Shown here: positions 20,161 through 30,520 of the stretch, one piece after another | How the letters are laid out: the number at the start of each line of letters is the position of its first letter | How positions within the stretch are numbered: the stretch's first letter is position 1 | Source of the DNA: Euglena gracilis | Lineage: Eukaryota; Euglenida; Euglenophyceae; Euglenales | Length of the DNA stretch: 64,000 nt | Assembly: GCA_039621445.1 (NCBI GenBank) | Contig: CP154954.1 | Coordinates: 23,386,954-23,450,953, forward strand | Direction of reading: 5' to 3' | Notes under the pieces: model-generated | The model's input: only the letters and a program-made list of their open reading frames with translations | The model's database searches: none | What the model was told of the DNA's origin: nothing | Position numbers and translations under genes: made by a program

Positions 20161-21796
20161 TCACCCCAGGAGCCCCCCAGCTACTCCACAGGGCACTCCC
20201 AGAAGCCCTCCCCCTTCATAGCACGTGAATATTACCGCGGCCTGCGCCTGGAGTTTCTCCAGCAGTGGGTAATACTTCCACTGGATTCCCAGTGCTCTGA
20301 TGGAATACATGTGCGTGAAGATTTCCTTCAGCTGTGCTACGAACGTTTCGTCGTCGGCACATGTATTCATACAGTCGATGTAGGTCAGACCGTTTCGGTC
20401 GGTAAAAATCCCAAAGTTCTGGCAGGGGTATCCCAACCAGAACCACAGCTCCCAGAAACCGGACATCTGGTCCAGGACGACTTCATCCGAATGAGGGCAT
20501 CCCTTAAACGCATGGAGTTCGGCACAGTAGAAAAATCGTTTGCAGTGATTGTACATACGATTATGCACCACTTCGAGCACCGCTTCCGGTGGTCGGTGGA
20601 TCACGTTGCCTGCACGTGTAAACTTATGGAGATCCTCGTCGATGTTCGACCAGATCTCCTCAAGGTAATCGAATACCACGGCAACGTCATAGTCCTTTGT
20701 TTTCGAAGGTTCGGCGGCTTTTCCGCCTTTTGCTGCTGGGGGTCCGGCAGATTTTCCGCCTTTGCCTGGAGCTGGCCATGCGGCTTTTCCGCCTTTGCCA
20801 GGTGGGGCTTTGCCACCTTTCTCATGGCCTTTTCCTTTCCCCTTACCCTTCCTTGCCTTTTCATTTACTCTTACCCTTCGAGTTAGACAGCCATTCGAAT
20901 GTCGCCCAGTAATCCCAGTATTCTGTGTCTTCCGCAGTATATACCGGGTAAGTCACGGATTCCGTGCTGGGCGTCCGAGCAAATTCCTGTTCAGCGTCAC
21001 CACCATTCAAGTAAACCGGTGCGACCGGGGGTGGTCGGGTTTCCCGACGTACCCGTTCTGCCGTCACATCTGGCGCGGGCGAAGTTTCCTCGTCAGCGTC
21101 GACGTACATCGCCGTGGGCGGATTTTCCGACCTAGGCGAGCGGCGCTGTGGCTGCGGCGTCAGATTTTCCGGGCCGCGGTCACGCTTGCCGGCGGCAGAG
21201 CTTGTGGGTCGTGCCGATGGCGCTTCCGCCACAGCAACACCCCGCTGTCCCGCATGTTGACTGGATCGTGAGGGAGCTGGGACTCCGGTGAGAGCCGTCA
21301 CAGCAGCATCATACTGCTGGCGCTCTTCCATCGTCATTTCCGCCCGGGCAGGGTATCCCTGTCCGGCGGAAACAGGGGGCTGACGTGCGATTTGTCTCTG
21401 GATCGTCACAGCATATTCACACTGTTGACGCTCCTCCTCGGTATCGAACGGCCGACCAGTCCACGGGTTGACGGGTTTATCCCGTACCTGTGGGACCGGC
21501 GCCGTACGAGGCGCTGCCGCGGCTTCCCGCGGACGAGCGCTCCGGGCACTGTCAGACGTCGAGGGAGGGTTTCCTTCCGCGTGGCGTCTTGGCAGAGGGT
21601 CAGGTATGGTATGGTGGGGTCGCTGAGCTCTTATCTCTTTAGAGTAAGAGCGAAGCTTACCACCGGGGCCGGAGGGGGTCGGACCCCCCGCCCCCCCCCC
21701 GCCCCGCCCGCCCCCCCCCCCCCCCCCCCCCGCCCCCCCCTGAGTAGGTCCGGGCCCCCGAGGATTATCGATGTGATTGGATTTCGTGGCCCCCAA
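20161..21796 (-). pseudogene. Gene X copy 0, N-terminal half
   Basis: Read right to left: a low-complexity start next to a poly-C tract, then a part with KRDRGPENLTPQPQRRSPR, closely matching KRDRTTENLTPQPRRPSPR in the X copy at 34.2-39.0 kb. A Lys/Gly-rich region (20,700-20,880) follows, and after a frame change GFWELWFWLGYPCQNFG (about 20,410-20,460) with IHRPPEAVLEVVHNR before it. Homology to X ends at about 20,230, after ALGIQWKYYPLLEKL. This copy therefore covers about the first 500 residues, with at least one frameshift, and lacks the C-terminal zinc module. No function is known for this family. Confidence 0.7.
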
Positions 21797-22030
21797 AGTG
21801 AATGGCCTCTAGGTTAGGGGACGACCCCTAGTTTCTCCAGAGCCCTTAGGTTACCCGCAGCTCCCCGCCAGTCCGGAGATATGGCCCGAGCAAAAAAGTT
21901 GTCTGCCGTTTTTTTTTCTGGGGATATTTCAGGGTCATTTTGGGGTCAAAAAATCGAAAAATTTAAAAATATCTCGAAAACGCCGCGGAGTTGCAAAAAA
22001 GTAAAGAGGACGTCATTCCTCAACTTTGGG
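21618..22030. repeat. Direct repeat R1, first copy
   Basis: Starts GGTCGCTGAGCTC, continues through a conserved TTATCTCTTTAGAGTAAGAG hairpin, a poly-C tract (about 21,687-21,737), GATTATCGATGTGA and TCCGGAGATATGG, to CAACTTTGGGAG. It is repeated at 23,598-23,992 in the same orientation, 1,980 bp away. Confidence 0.8.
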
Positions 22031-22800
22031 AGCCCAATCGATCGCTATGCGCGGTTTGGGACGACTCCCCGCCTAGCCCGAGAATACGGCTGTTTTGGGG
22101 TTTTGGGCCAGTTTTGCCAGTTTCGGCCATTTTGGGCCCGTTCGGGGCCCGAAACCGTAATTTGCCCGTATCTCGTGCTAGACGGGAGTTGGAACCCAAA
22201 CCAGGGGGTCAATCATTAGGTTTAGGGGGGGGGTTGACCGTTTTTTGGGGTTCCCGGGGTCTGGTTGTGCCATTTTGGGCCATTTTTGGGTATTCGGGGA
22301 CCCCTGCGGGGGTTCGAGGGCCGTCGGGCTGGGGGTCCAAAAATCGAAAAATTCAAAATATCTCGAAAACGCCGCGGAGTTGAGGAAAAGTGATGGCGAC
22401 CTCATTTGACGACCTTGGAACGCCTGATCGATCCCTATGCGCGCTTTGGGCCAACTCCTCGCCTAGCCCGAGATACGGCCGTTTTGCGGCTTTTGGGCCA
22501 GTTTGGCCAGTTCTGGCTGTTTTGGGGCCCGAAACCGTAAATTGGCCGTATCTCGGGCTACACGTGGAGTTGGGACCCAAATCAGGGGGTCAACCATTGG
22601 TTTAAGGGGAGGTTTTGACCGTATTTTGGGGTTCACGGGGCCGGGTTGTGTGCGATTTTGTGCCAGTTTTGAGCCACTTGGGCGATTTTGGGCCAGTTTT
22701 GGCTGTTCGGGGACCCCACCGGGCGGCGTGAGGGCGGCTGGGCGATGGGGGGTCGGGTGGCAGGTCGGGACCCAAAATTTTGAAAACATTTTTTTCGCTC
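22031..22800. repeat. Tandem ~400-bp repeats with TCTCGAAAACGCCG
   Basis: The blocks starting near 21,950 and 22,335 share TATCTCGAAAACGCCGCGG, CGATCG/CCTATGCGCG, CCTCGCCTAGCCCGAGA and GGCCCGAAACCGTAA. Two full and one partial unit are visible, with about 75-85% similarity by eye. No coding content recognised. Confidence 0.65.
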
Positions 22801-22914
22801 AAAAATACTTTTTTTCACTTCAGAACATCAAAAAAGTGTTTTTGAGAGAGAAAAAATTTTCCGACCCGGACCCCCCCCCGTGGCTGCGGCCCACCCCACT
22901 GGCCGGTGGACTTA

Positions 22915-23400
22915 GCCATTTTTGGGTCAAAAAGTCAAAAAAATTCAAATTTTTTTTTGCCCAAAACCATGTTTTTTGACCTCCCGGACCCGAAAAAAGT
23001 GTTCTCGACCCAAAAATGAACGTTTTTCGACCCGCCAGCGCCCCGTTTTGGGCCGCCAACCCATTGACTTTGGGTCAAAACCGGGCCAAAAAAGTCGAAA
23101 AAAATCGAAACATTTTTTTTGCCTGAAACGACGTTTTTTGGCCTCCCGGACCCAGAAAAACTGTTTTTGAGCCGAAAACGAGCGTTTTTAGACCATCAGT
23201 GCCCCATTTTGGTACGCCAACCCATTGACTTTCGGTCAAAACCCGGTCAAAAAAGTCGAAAAAAAATTGAAAAATTTTTTTTGCCCGAAACGCTGTTTTT
23301 TGGGCCTCCAGAACCCAGAAAACCCGTTTTTTTAGCCAAAAATGAGCGATTTTTGACCCCTTGGCCCCTCGTTTCGGGCCCAAAACCCTTGCATTTCAGT
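22915..23400. repeat. Three tandem ~170-bp T/A-tract units
   Basis: Units start near 22,915, 23,060 and 23,235. Each has GGTCAAAA...GTCGAAAAAA, a long T run, a GTTTTTTGGCCTCC-like block and GCCAACCCATTGACTTT. ORFs here are shadows of the repeat. Confidence 0.65.
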
Positions 23401-23409
23401 CCAAAGAGC

Positions 23410-23570
23410 TCCACGGAGTGGCTGGGCCGGGCCGCCGGGCCGCTGGCCGGGCCGGGCCGCCGGTCAGCCGGCCCGCCGGCCGGGCCGGGCCGCCAGCCGG
23501 GCCGGGCCGGGCTGGGCCGCCGGGCCGCCGAGCCGGGCCGGGCCGGGTCGCCGAGCCGCGGTGGTCTTCC
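23410..23570. repeat. GGCCGGGCC-rich tract
   Basis: About 150 bp made almost entirely of GGCCG, GGGCC and CCGCCG words in tandem. Confidence 0.8.
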
Positions 23571-23597
23571 AAAGAGCTCAGCTCTACGTCACACCCT

Positions 23598-23992
23598 GGT
23601 CGCTGAGCTCTTATCTCTTTAGAGTAAGAGCGAAGCTTACCACCGGGCCCCGAGCCCCCCCCTGACCCCCCCCGCCCCCCGCCCCCCCCCCCTGAGTAGG
23701 CTCGGGCACCCCAGGATTATCGATGTGACCTGATTTCCGGACCCGAGAAGTTAATAGCCTATGGGTTAGGAGAGGATCCCTAGTTTCTCCAGAGCCCTCA
23801 ATTTGCCCGCAACTCCCCGCCAGTCCGGAGATATGGCTTGAGCAAAAAAGTTGTCTACCGTTTTTTTCCAAAGAAATTTTGTTGGACCGGCAAAAGGGCC
23901 ATTTTTGGGGGTCAAAAAATGGAAAAAATTAAAATATGTCGAAAACGCTGGGGAGTTGAGAAAAAGTAAAGAGTACCTCATTCCACAACTTT
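23598..23992. repeat. Direct repeat R1, second copy
   Basis: Second copy of 21,618-22,030, with a shorter poly-C tract (about 23,655-23,694). It ends at CAACTTTGGGAGG, where (CGGA)n repeats begin. Confidence 0.8.
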
Positions 23993-24292
23993 GGGAGGCG
24001 GACGGACGGACGGACGGACGGCTGGTGAAAAAAGCGAAGGTCCGGACGGACGGCTGACCTTGTGGGCTTGGTCCAGACGGCTGAAGAAGATGCACTTGGT
24101 CCAGCTAGCCGGCTGGCCGGCTGGCCGGCTGGCCGGCTGGCCGGCTAGCCGGGGTCTTTGGAAGCGCAGGCTAAGGGCAAGAAAGGTCGCGTAGATCTCC
24201 AAACGGAAGTAACGGTCCAGATCTCCACACAACATGTCAGATCTTTTGTACGATGTCCGCTGAGCTGCCCCGTACTGCAAGGTTCGTATCAG
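23993..24292. repeat. Short tandem repeats before the second chromovirus
   Basis: (CGGA)n at 24,000-24,022 and GGCTGGCC-type repeats at 24,106-24,152, then about 140 bp of unique DNA without a gene. Confidence 0.7.
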
Positions 24293-24615
24293 TGTGTACC
24301 AGGCGTATGCTTCTGTCCCCTTCCGTTGAGGAAGTTAGGATCGAAGCAGATCCTATTAGGATCTCCTAATGGGTGCCCCTTCTCTCTCCACAGGTGGTAT
24401 TCTTTTATATTCTTCTTTATACCTTTTCCTTCCTTTCCCTCGGACCGGACTTGGTTATCCAGTCCGTCCTCCCTGCATTGCCCTGTGCTTTGCTTCTTGG
24501 GAAGTGGGAAAAGGGATTTTCTGTTACTCTGATTTTCAGTTCCCAAGTAGGTGCGCCAAGGCGAAAGCGAAGGCTTTTGGGAATTGGGAAAGGGGAATTG
24601 GGAATCAGACGTACA
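24293..24615 (+). repeat. LTR-like block N0 (partial)
   Basis: Matches the reverse complement of 42,937-43,230 (block N2) from GTGTACCAGGCGTATG to CAGACGTACA, including the hairpin AGATCCT-ATT-AGGATCT (24,348-24,364) and CCACAGGTGGTATTC. The upstream 600 bp present in N1 and N2 are missing, so this LTR is 5'-truncated. It ends two bases before the PBS, as expected for an LTR. Confidence 0.65.
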
Positions 24616-24617
24616 CT

Positions 24618-24770
24618 TGGTAGCAGATTGGTTACGATCCTATACATACTTCACAGAAAGAAAGGCTACCAGGTATTACACTTGGTAGCAGATTAGGTCA
24701 CGATCCTACACATACAGCCCGTTTAGAAAGAAACGCTACCAGGTATTACACTTGGTAGCAGATTGGTTCG
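24618..24770 (+). repeat. Triplicated primer-binding site
   Basis: TGGTAGCAGATT starts at 24,618, 24,683 and 24,753, in 65-70-bp tandem units. It matches the complement of the initiator-tRNA 3' end at 10 of 12 bases. Between copies, GCTACCA pairs with the next TGGTAGC to form a 7-bp stem around a loop containing GGTATTAC. Confidence 0.75.
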
Positions 24771-24933
24771 ATCCTACGCTGACTGGCAGCGGAGGGCCCC
24801 TGCACCGTTTATACACGGTCGCAGCGTCAGCTCCCGGCTTCTAGTCAACGTCTAAGCAGACGAGCAGGCTCCGGAAGGCTCTGTACGGTATTACCTGTTA
24901 CAACCCTTCTGGTGCCAGCACAACTGCTTAGTT

Positions 24934-27900
24934 TTGTGGGTTTTTGCTGTTTTTGTCATCAGAAAGATGCAAAGCACAGGCCCCAACCATCAATTCAATT
25001 ATGCCTTATTACAGGCATCATTGCAAGACATTGACCAAGAAAATGGGGATTGGAAGCTTTTATGTGAAAGTGCTTCCAGTTCCCACGCCGATGAGGCACA
25101 ATTGGTTCAATTGTCACAATTGCAACACTTGTCATCATTGACAGTGGTCGGCGATGAGCCCTCCACATCATTGGCTTCAGAGGCTAATGCGGCCTCTTCC
25201 GCACTCACCTTGCCACAACGGGGGTATTCGCCTCTGTCTGCGGCAATGGTGCAGCTGCGCACACCGGAGAGACCCGTGGTGATTCCGCCACTGGGCTTCT
25301 CTGGTGATGGTGGGCTGGAAACCCCGTGTTTCTTTCAACCACCACCCGTTCTTCCACCGGCAAGCCCTTACAGAGCTTTGCCACCACCACCCGATCTTGG
25401 GTGCTATCCCGCACTACCTTGGCAACCGGAGACTCGCCTAGTGGTACCAGAATTCTCTGGTACGTCCCAACCCATGGATGGCTATGGGAAGAGCACTGGG
25501 GAGCTCCTCACTGCTGAGGATGTACAGGATATGGTTGCTCGGCTTCCAGGGGATCACCCCCTTGTGAGGCAGTTCAACCATGTGCAACAATGCGTTGCAG
25601 ATTGTGCAACCGCACTCAACAAAGTGCTCCAGTTTGATGAGGACAACCAAAAACATGTCTTCACCAAGCTGGAATACTGCTGGAATTACTTGCAGGAAGT
25701 TGGCAAATATTGCCAGAGGAATTTCGAAAGTGCGGGTATTGACCTTGCAAACTTTCGGGAAACCTTTGACAAAATGTGCCAACAACTCCCGCAAAACTTC
25801 CGGCAAATTGGTGAATGCATGCATGAAGCGGAAACCCGGAATGACTCCAAGTTTCTGCACTTGCATGACTCACTACAATATTTATCGGGACAAATGGAGT
25901 CCTTTTTATCCGCGTTGTCGCATTTGCAACAACAGTTGCATGCACGAGATTCCTCGTCTGCAACATCCAGCAGTGGTGGACTTGTGTCTATGGACCATTT
26001 CACCACATTGTCCGCAACTTTCCATGAATCGCAACACCGCATTATGCAGTTGTGCGATGAAACGGAAAAGTTTCGGCAATTTCAGTCACAAGCCAACGAG
26101 AATTTTGCTCCCCACACGTATCTGCGGCAGTTGGAGGAGCGACTTTCCTGTTTGGAGCAGAAAACCTGGTATTGTGACGCACATCGGGTTGGTTTATCCA
26201 ATCTGAGCGCGAAAGTCGCGGAAGTAGCACAACGGCAGGATTCCCTGCAGTTGCAGTTGCAATCCGACATTGGCGGGATTAACTCGGCCATTGCGGGGTT
26301 GCAACAAAGCTATTCCGCACCTTCCCACCGAGTTCCGGACATTAGCGGTATTCAGACTGCTATTGGGGAACTCCAGACCCGGTATGCATCGGTGTCTACC
26401 AAAGTAACGGAAATGCAGTCTCTACCTGCAGGTTCCAGGACCCAGATTACCGAGAACCCTGATTTCAAGGCATTTTATGACAACATGCTCACTAACAATC
26501 GGGAAACCTTGCAAGATTTCTGCAACAGCCTATTACGGCTTGAGGAATCGGTGAATCGGAATGCCCGATCCACGCAAGGTGAGATTACCAGGTTGGATGA
26601 GCGAATTTCCGCGTTGTTGGATAAGCCACAATTCGGAAATTTGCCCGTGGGTACCACAACCGCGTTGTCGGATAACCCTGCACCGGTTGCACCCACCCCC
26701 ACACCAACCAAGACATCACCTTTGCAGATTCTCTCAAATGCTGTAAAAGCATTAATGGGACAACTCCAATTATTGCGTAAGTCTCACGGGAAACTTGTCC
26801 AAGATGTTACCGGAATTTCCGAAAGGATTCTGCACTTGGATGACCTTTCCCGTTACCGCAAGCGTATTCGCGCTTTGGAGGATGAAGTTGACCGTATTTG
26901 CGGCCAACTCCAACTCGTTGAGCATTTGGAGCAAAGTGTGCATGACGTGACTGTGGGTTTGGATAATGTGTCCAACCAACAGCGGGTTTCACACCGCAAT
27001 TCGGCAGTATGCATTGCCGAAGATGCGCCAAATGTTCCAGAGTCGCGTTTCCATAACCCGGCTCTGGGTGCACATGCACCACCACCACCCGTTTCCCGAG
27101 TGTCACAATCCGCGATTCCGCGAACTGTGCCACCATTGGCCTTGTTCACAACACAAACCCAGTTTTCGGATGAATTTCCCATTACGGGAACCGAATTTTC
27201 GGAAAACACGGCGATTCTGCCAAGTCTCCACCAAGAAATCCATCATTCCATGCTTGTGCGTGGAATGAGCCAAACCCGTACACCGGGAGTTGGTCACATG
27301 TTCCATGCGCGACATACCCCCACACCGGAGAGTCCCCCTACTACGGGTGACCAACAGGGTTTGCGACCGGATTTCCGGTACCAGGATTCACCCTCACCAG
27401 AAATTTCGCGATTCCGACAAGAATCCGGAAAGGATACGCTTGGTGCTCGAGCGTACCCAGGCCCAAAACCGCGGAATACCACCGAGGGTCATTGGGTTTC
27501 TCAGAAAGACTTCAAGGGCACCATCGCAATCGCGAATAAGGTGAAACCCCAATGGGACGGTGATCCAACCACATGGAGACAGTTTTTCCGGGACTGGGAG
27601 TATTACTGGGCATTGAAAGGTCCAACCCAGGACACAAACACGGAGGTGATCAAGATGGAATTCATCGATTGCCTCCCTAGGGATGAGAAGGAGCGCGCGC
27701 GACAACTTGTCATTCGCTACCGCGTTTCCTTTGATGACCTGGTAGAGCAATACGCTTCCACCAGTTCAAGTTTGGTCGCTAGGATTACCCTGGAGACCAA
27801 GTGGCGGCAATGCGCCCCACCCGATCGGAAGTGGAAGTCCATTGACCTTTGGTATGCCAAATGGTTAGGACTTGCCGCTGAAGTGGATGAACTCAGTGAA

Positions 27901-28731
27901 AAGCAAATGCGCGAACAGTTTGATGCTGTTCTCATGCATTTCACGCCTAGCCTCATCAAGGATATCCACCGTGAGGAGTTGGCGAGTCACTCATTGACTC
28001 TTGACCAACGCTGGAACTACGTTTCTAAGCAATTGAAGCTCTCACAGCTTCTTGGTCAGATTCAATCCGCGTATAACGCACACCCAACCGCTGGAATACC
28101 GGCTGGTTCGGTGAACGCATTGCAAAAATCACCGGTTTCACCCACTTCACCAACCACGGGATCGAAAACGCGATACCCGCGTTCTTCGGACCAAGCCACG
28201 AATAAAGTGTGCTTTTTGTGCAACAAATCGGGACATATGTCTCGGGAATGTCCTAATCCTGAAGTGCGTAAGCGTATTCAGAGTCCGCGAGGCTCGACCT
28301 CATCACGGGGTTCGGGTTCCTCCGCGTTTTCACGCCAATCGGGCAATTCACGGTCATCGGGTCCCCGTTCCGGTGGTATTAGCCCCCGGATCCCGTTCCG
28401 CGATGAGCGGAAACACGGTACCCCTCGGGGTAGGTCACCCGGTGCCCCGGCCAAGAAGCGTGATTCTCATCGCGAGACATCGCGATCGCGTTCGCGAAGC
28501 GGATCATCCTCTTCGCGATCCTCATCGGGAAAACCCCGGTACACCGGTCATGGTCGACGGGATATCCGGTCACCACGACGGTTTGACGGGAAATCGGGAA
28601 ACCGATCCCCCCGTTACCCAGAATCGCGACACAAATCTCGGTGTTCGCTTTGTGGATCACCACTCATCCAAATGTCCGCGTTCTCGTTCTCCCCTCCCTG
28701 GCCAACGTCATCGCGGTATGAATCGCGGTGA
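24934..28731 (+). CDS. Gag of the second chromovirus
   Basis: 1,265 codons; an ATG at 24,967 (MQSTGPNHQ) is an equally good start. Residues 1-200 are Pro/Ser-rich. Residues 200-650 are Gln-rich with long predicted helices (coiled-coil-like repeats of Leu, Gln and Glu). A gag core, WRQFFRDWEYYWALKG, begins near residue 880. A CCHC zinc knuckle, CFLCNKSGHMSREC, spans residues 1,093-1,106. After it comes an Arg/Ser-rich tail. The frame runs out at 28,731, but a second knuckle is split by a 1-nt shift near 28,650, where C-x2-C in this frame meets HHSSKC in the next. It is a very long gag for the Ty3/gypsy group. Confidence 0.85.
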   Translation: MWVFAVFVIRKMQSTGPNHQFNYALLQASLQDIDQENGDWKLLCESASSSHADEAQLVQLSQLQHLSSLTVVGDEPSTSLASEANAASSALTLPQRGYSPLSAAMVQLRTPERPVVIPPLGFSGDGGLETPCFFQPPPVLPPASPYRALPPPPDLGCYPALPWQPETRLVVPEFSGTSQPMDGYGKSTGELLTAEDVQDMVARLPGDHPLVRQFNHVQQCVADCATALNKVLQFDEDNQKHVFTKLEYCWNYLQEVGKYCQRNFESAGIDLANFRETFDKMCQQLPQNFRQIGECMHEAETRNDSKFLHLHDSLQYLSGQMESFLSALSHLQQQLHARDSSSATSSSGGLVSMDHFTTLSATFHESQHRIMQLCDETEKFRQFQSQANENFAPHTYLRQLEERLSCLEQKTWYCDAHRVGLSNLSAKVAEVAQRQDSLQLQLQSDIGGINSAIAGLQQSYSAPSHRVPDISGIQTAIGELQTRYASVSTKVTEMQSLPAGSRTQITENPDFKAFYDNMLTNNRETLQDFCNSLLRLEESVNRNARSTQGEITRLDERISALLDKPQFGNLPVGTTTALSDNPAPVAPTPTPTKTSPLQILSNAVKALMGQLQLLRKSHGKLVQDVTGISERILHLDDLSRYRKRIRALEDEVDRICGQLQLVEHLEQSVHDVTVGLDNVSNQQRVSHRNSAVCIAEDAPNVPESRFHNPALGAHAPPPPVSRVSQSAIPRTVPPLALFTTQTQFSDEFPITGTEFSENTAILPSLHQEIHHSMLVRGMSQTRTPGVGHMFHARHTPTPESPPTTGDQQGLRPDFRYQDSPSPEISRFRQESGKDTLGARAYPGPKPRNTTEGHWVSQKDFKGTIAIANKVKPQWDGDPTTWRQFFRDWEYYWALKGPTQDTNTEVIKMEFIDCLPRDEKERARQLVIRYRVSFDDLVEQYASTSSSLVARITLETKWRQCAPPDRKWKSIDLWYAKWLGLAAEVDELSEKQMREQFDAVLMHFTPSLIKDIHREELASHSLTLDQRWNYVSKQLKLSQLLGQIQSAYNAHPTAGIPAGSVNALQKSPVSPTSPTTGSKTRYPRSSDQATNKVCFLCNKSGHMSRECPNPEVRKRIQSPRGSTSSRGSGSSAFSRQSGNSRSSGPRSGGISPRIPFRDERKHGTPRGRSPGAPAKKRDSHRETSRSRSRSGSSSSRSSSGKPRYTGHGRRDIRSPRRFDGKSGNRSPRYPESRHKSRCSLCGSPLIQMSAFSFSPPWPTSSRYESR

Positions 28732-28933
28732 CAAGGGTCACTCCTCCAACCGCCATAAAGTCGGTTTCAAGATATCTTGTTTGGAGGATGACACCCCGGC
28801 TTCGGGCAGGGAGGGGGATGAGACCACGGATACCGACTTCGATGAGGCCCGCATGGCGGTGCGCACGTTGAAATCTGTTTATAGCTCTAAAAGGCCCATA
28901 GCCGGCTATTCGGCCGGTTCGTACCTGGAGTAG
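28650..28933 (+). pseudogene. Gag C-terminus after a frameshift
   Basis: Continues gag in the +1 frame: HHSSKCPRSRSPLPG, then an acidic tail (DFDEARMAVRTLKSVY) ending at 28,933. The CCHC spacing is completed only if the two frames are joined. Confidence 0.6.
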
Positions 28934-28978
28934 GGGAGCCCGAGGTCCGAGGGCACGGACCTCTGGGCTGATGAACAG

Positions 28979-30520
28979 ATGGAGGTAGGACCTGATCAAC
29001 CCTGCCCCCCCTGCCCATCTGCCTTTCTGGTCGGTACCTGGAAAATGTTCGGGTCCCCCACCCCCCACTCCAACTTTCCGCTCGGAATGTTGTGCAAAGT
29101 AGGAAAGGGTTCATGGGAAAGCTGGCAAGAAAATATATTTTCGCCAGACCCTTCACTTTGCTTACCACCCATGGAACTTTTGGTCCAAGCGGAAATCAGA
29201 ATCCAAAACTTTTGTGCAAAAGTCAAAATTCTCATTGACACTGGTTGTCGCATTGCACTACTTTTTTGGTTCGGGTTGATACCAACCCCCCTCTTGGTGA
29301 AAGCCAAGAAGCCGATCAAAATTACGACGGCAGACAACACCCCCATGTGCAGTGGTGACTTGGGATGCTTTTTGGACATTGTCCTACCCCTCATCCCCAA
29401 GCACCACTCACACCCCCCCCAACCGCAAAATTTTCCGGATACCTGGGGATACGAATCTGGAATCCATGGTTCTGACGTAATTCTGGGATACCCCTTTTTA
29501 CGTCAGCACCGGCTGGTAGTGGATTGCCACTCCCACGGTTTGCGCACATCACCATTCTCTTCATTGTCCCCCAAACCTTCATCACAGGTGGCGTCAACCG
29601 CGACGACCACCAATTTTTCCACACCGTTTTCAAAAACTTTTACCCCGTTACCAACCACACCAACCAACGTTTTCCACACCGGGTGTACCGAGAAAGTTCA
29701 CCCCCTGCCCATTGACACACCAACTTCCGTTCCCCATGAGGCAGGGCAAGCGAGTAGCGGTACCCCCCTCGTTCCACTGTGTTACAAGACGAAAGCCCAA
29801 AGGCCTGAAGTTATAACGGTGTCGAGTAGTCGCCCAGCTGCACTAATACCCCGTTTTCCACCAGATGTATCGCTTTCAGATACATCTGTACACCCCCCAG
29901 CAGCTACAAAAGCGCATCCCAACTTTTACACACACCCTCACCAGACCAACATGCGCGACCAGGACACTTCCTTCCAATGTGTGCACTGTAGGAGAATTTC
30001 CGCCCAGCCAGATTTCGATTGTGGATGTCTAGTCCAAACACCAACACTAATCCCGATTTCGCGTAACCATACACTTGGTTGCGGTTCGCAATGCACGACC
30101 GTACATCAAGTGCTCCAACAACGAGGTATTGCCTTGTTGTTTGGGACCGCGAAATCCGTGTCACACACCTCCCCCACCTCCATCTGGCATGATATGGACT
30201 GGGTATGCACCCATCCAAACCATCAACCCTTGGGAATGCCCCTAGGGAGTGTGGATGACACACCCTTGACCTATGTTTGCGGATCCCTAAATTGCGTCAC
30301 CAGTCTTCAACCCGCGAACCAGGTCAATAGATACGCGATGCGCGTATGGAACGCATTTAATTTTGGTCAATATCATATTTTGGAGGGATGGTTCTCCAAA
30401 ATCGCGGTTTTGGCTGATTCCTTCGATTTGTCGTTGGAAATTGATGCGGTTTCATCAAAAGCGCATGCGCGCTTGTCGCGATATTGGTCGCGACATTCCA
30501 ACGCGTTTCAAAATTTTGGG
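28979..30520 (+). pseudogene. Aspartic protease region of the second chromovirus
   Basis: The open frame runs from 28,979 to 30,736. The retropepsin is seen in KVKILIDTGCRIALLFWF (DTG near 29,239) and GSDVILGYPFLRQHRLVVD (near 29,470-29,525), the usual spacing for a Ty3/gypsy protease. A Pro/Ser/Thr-rich linker and two Cys pairs (CVHCRR, CGC) follow. The frame then carries LSLEIDAVSSKAHARLSRYWSRHS (two blocks, ending near 30,500) before coding moves to another frame. Protease and RT are separated by about 1.6 kb, more than usual. Confidence 0.7.
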
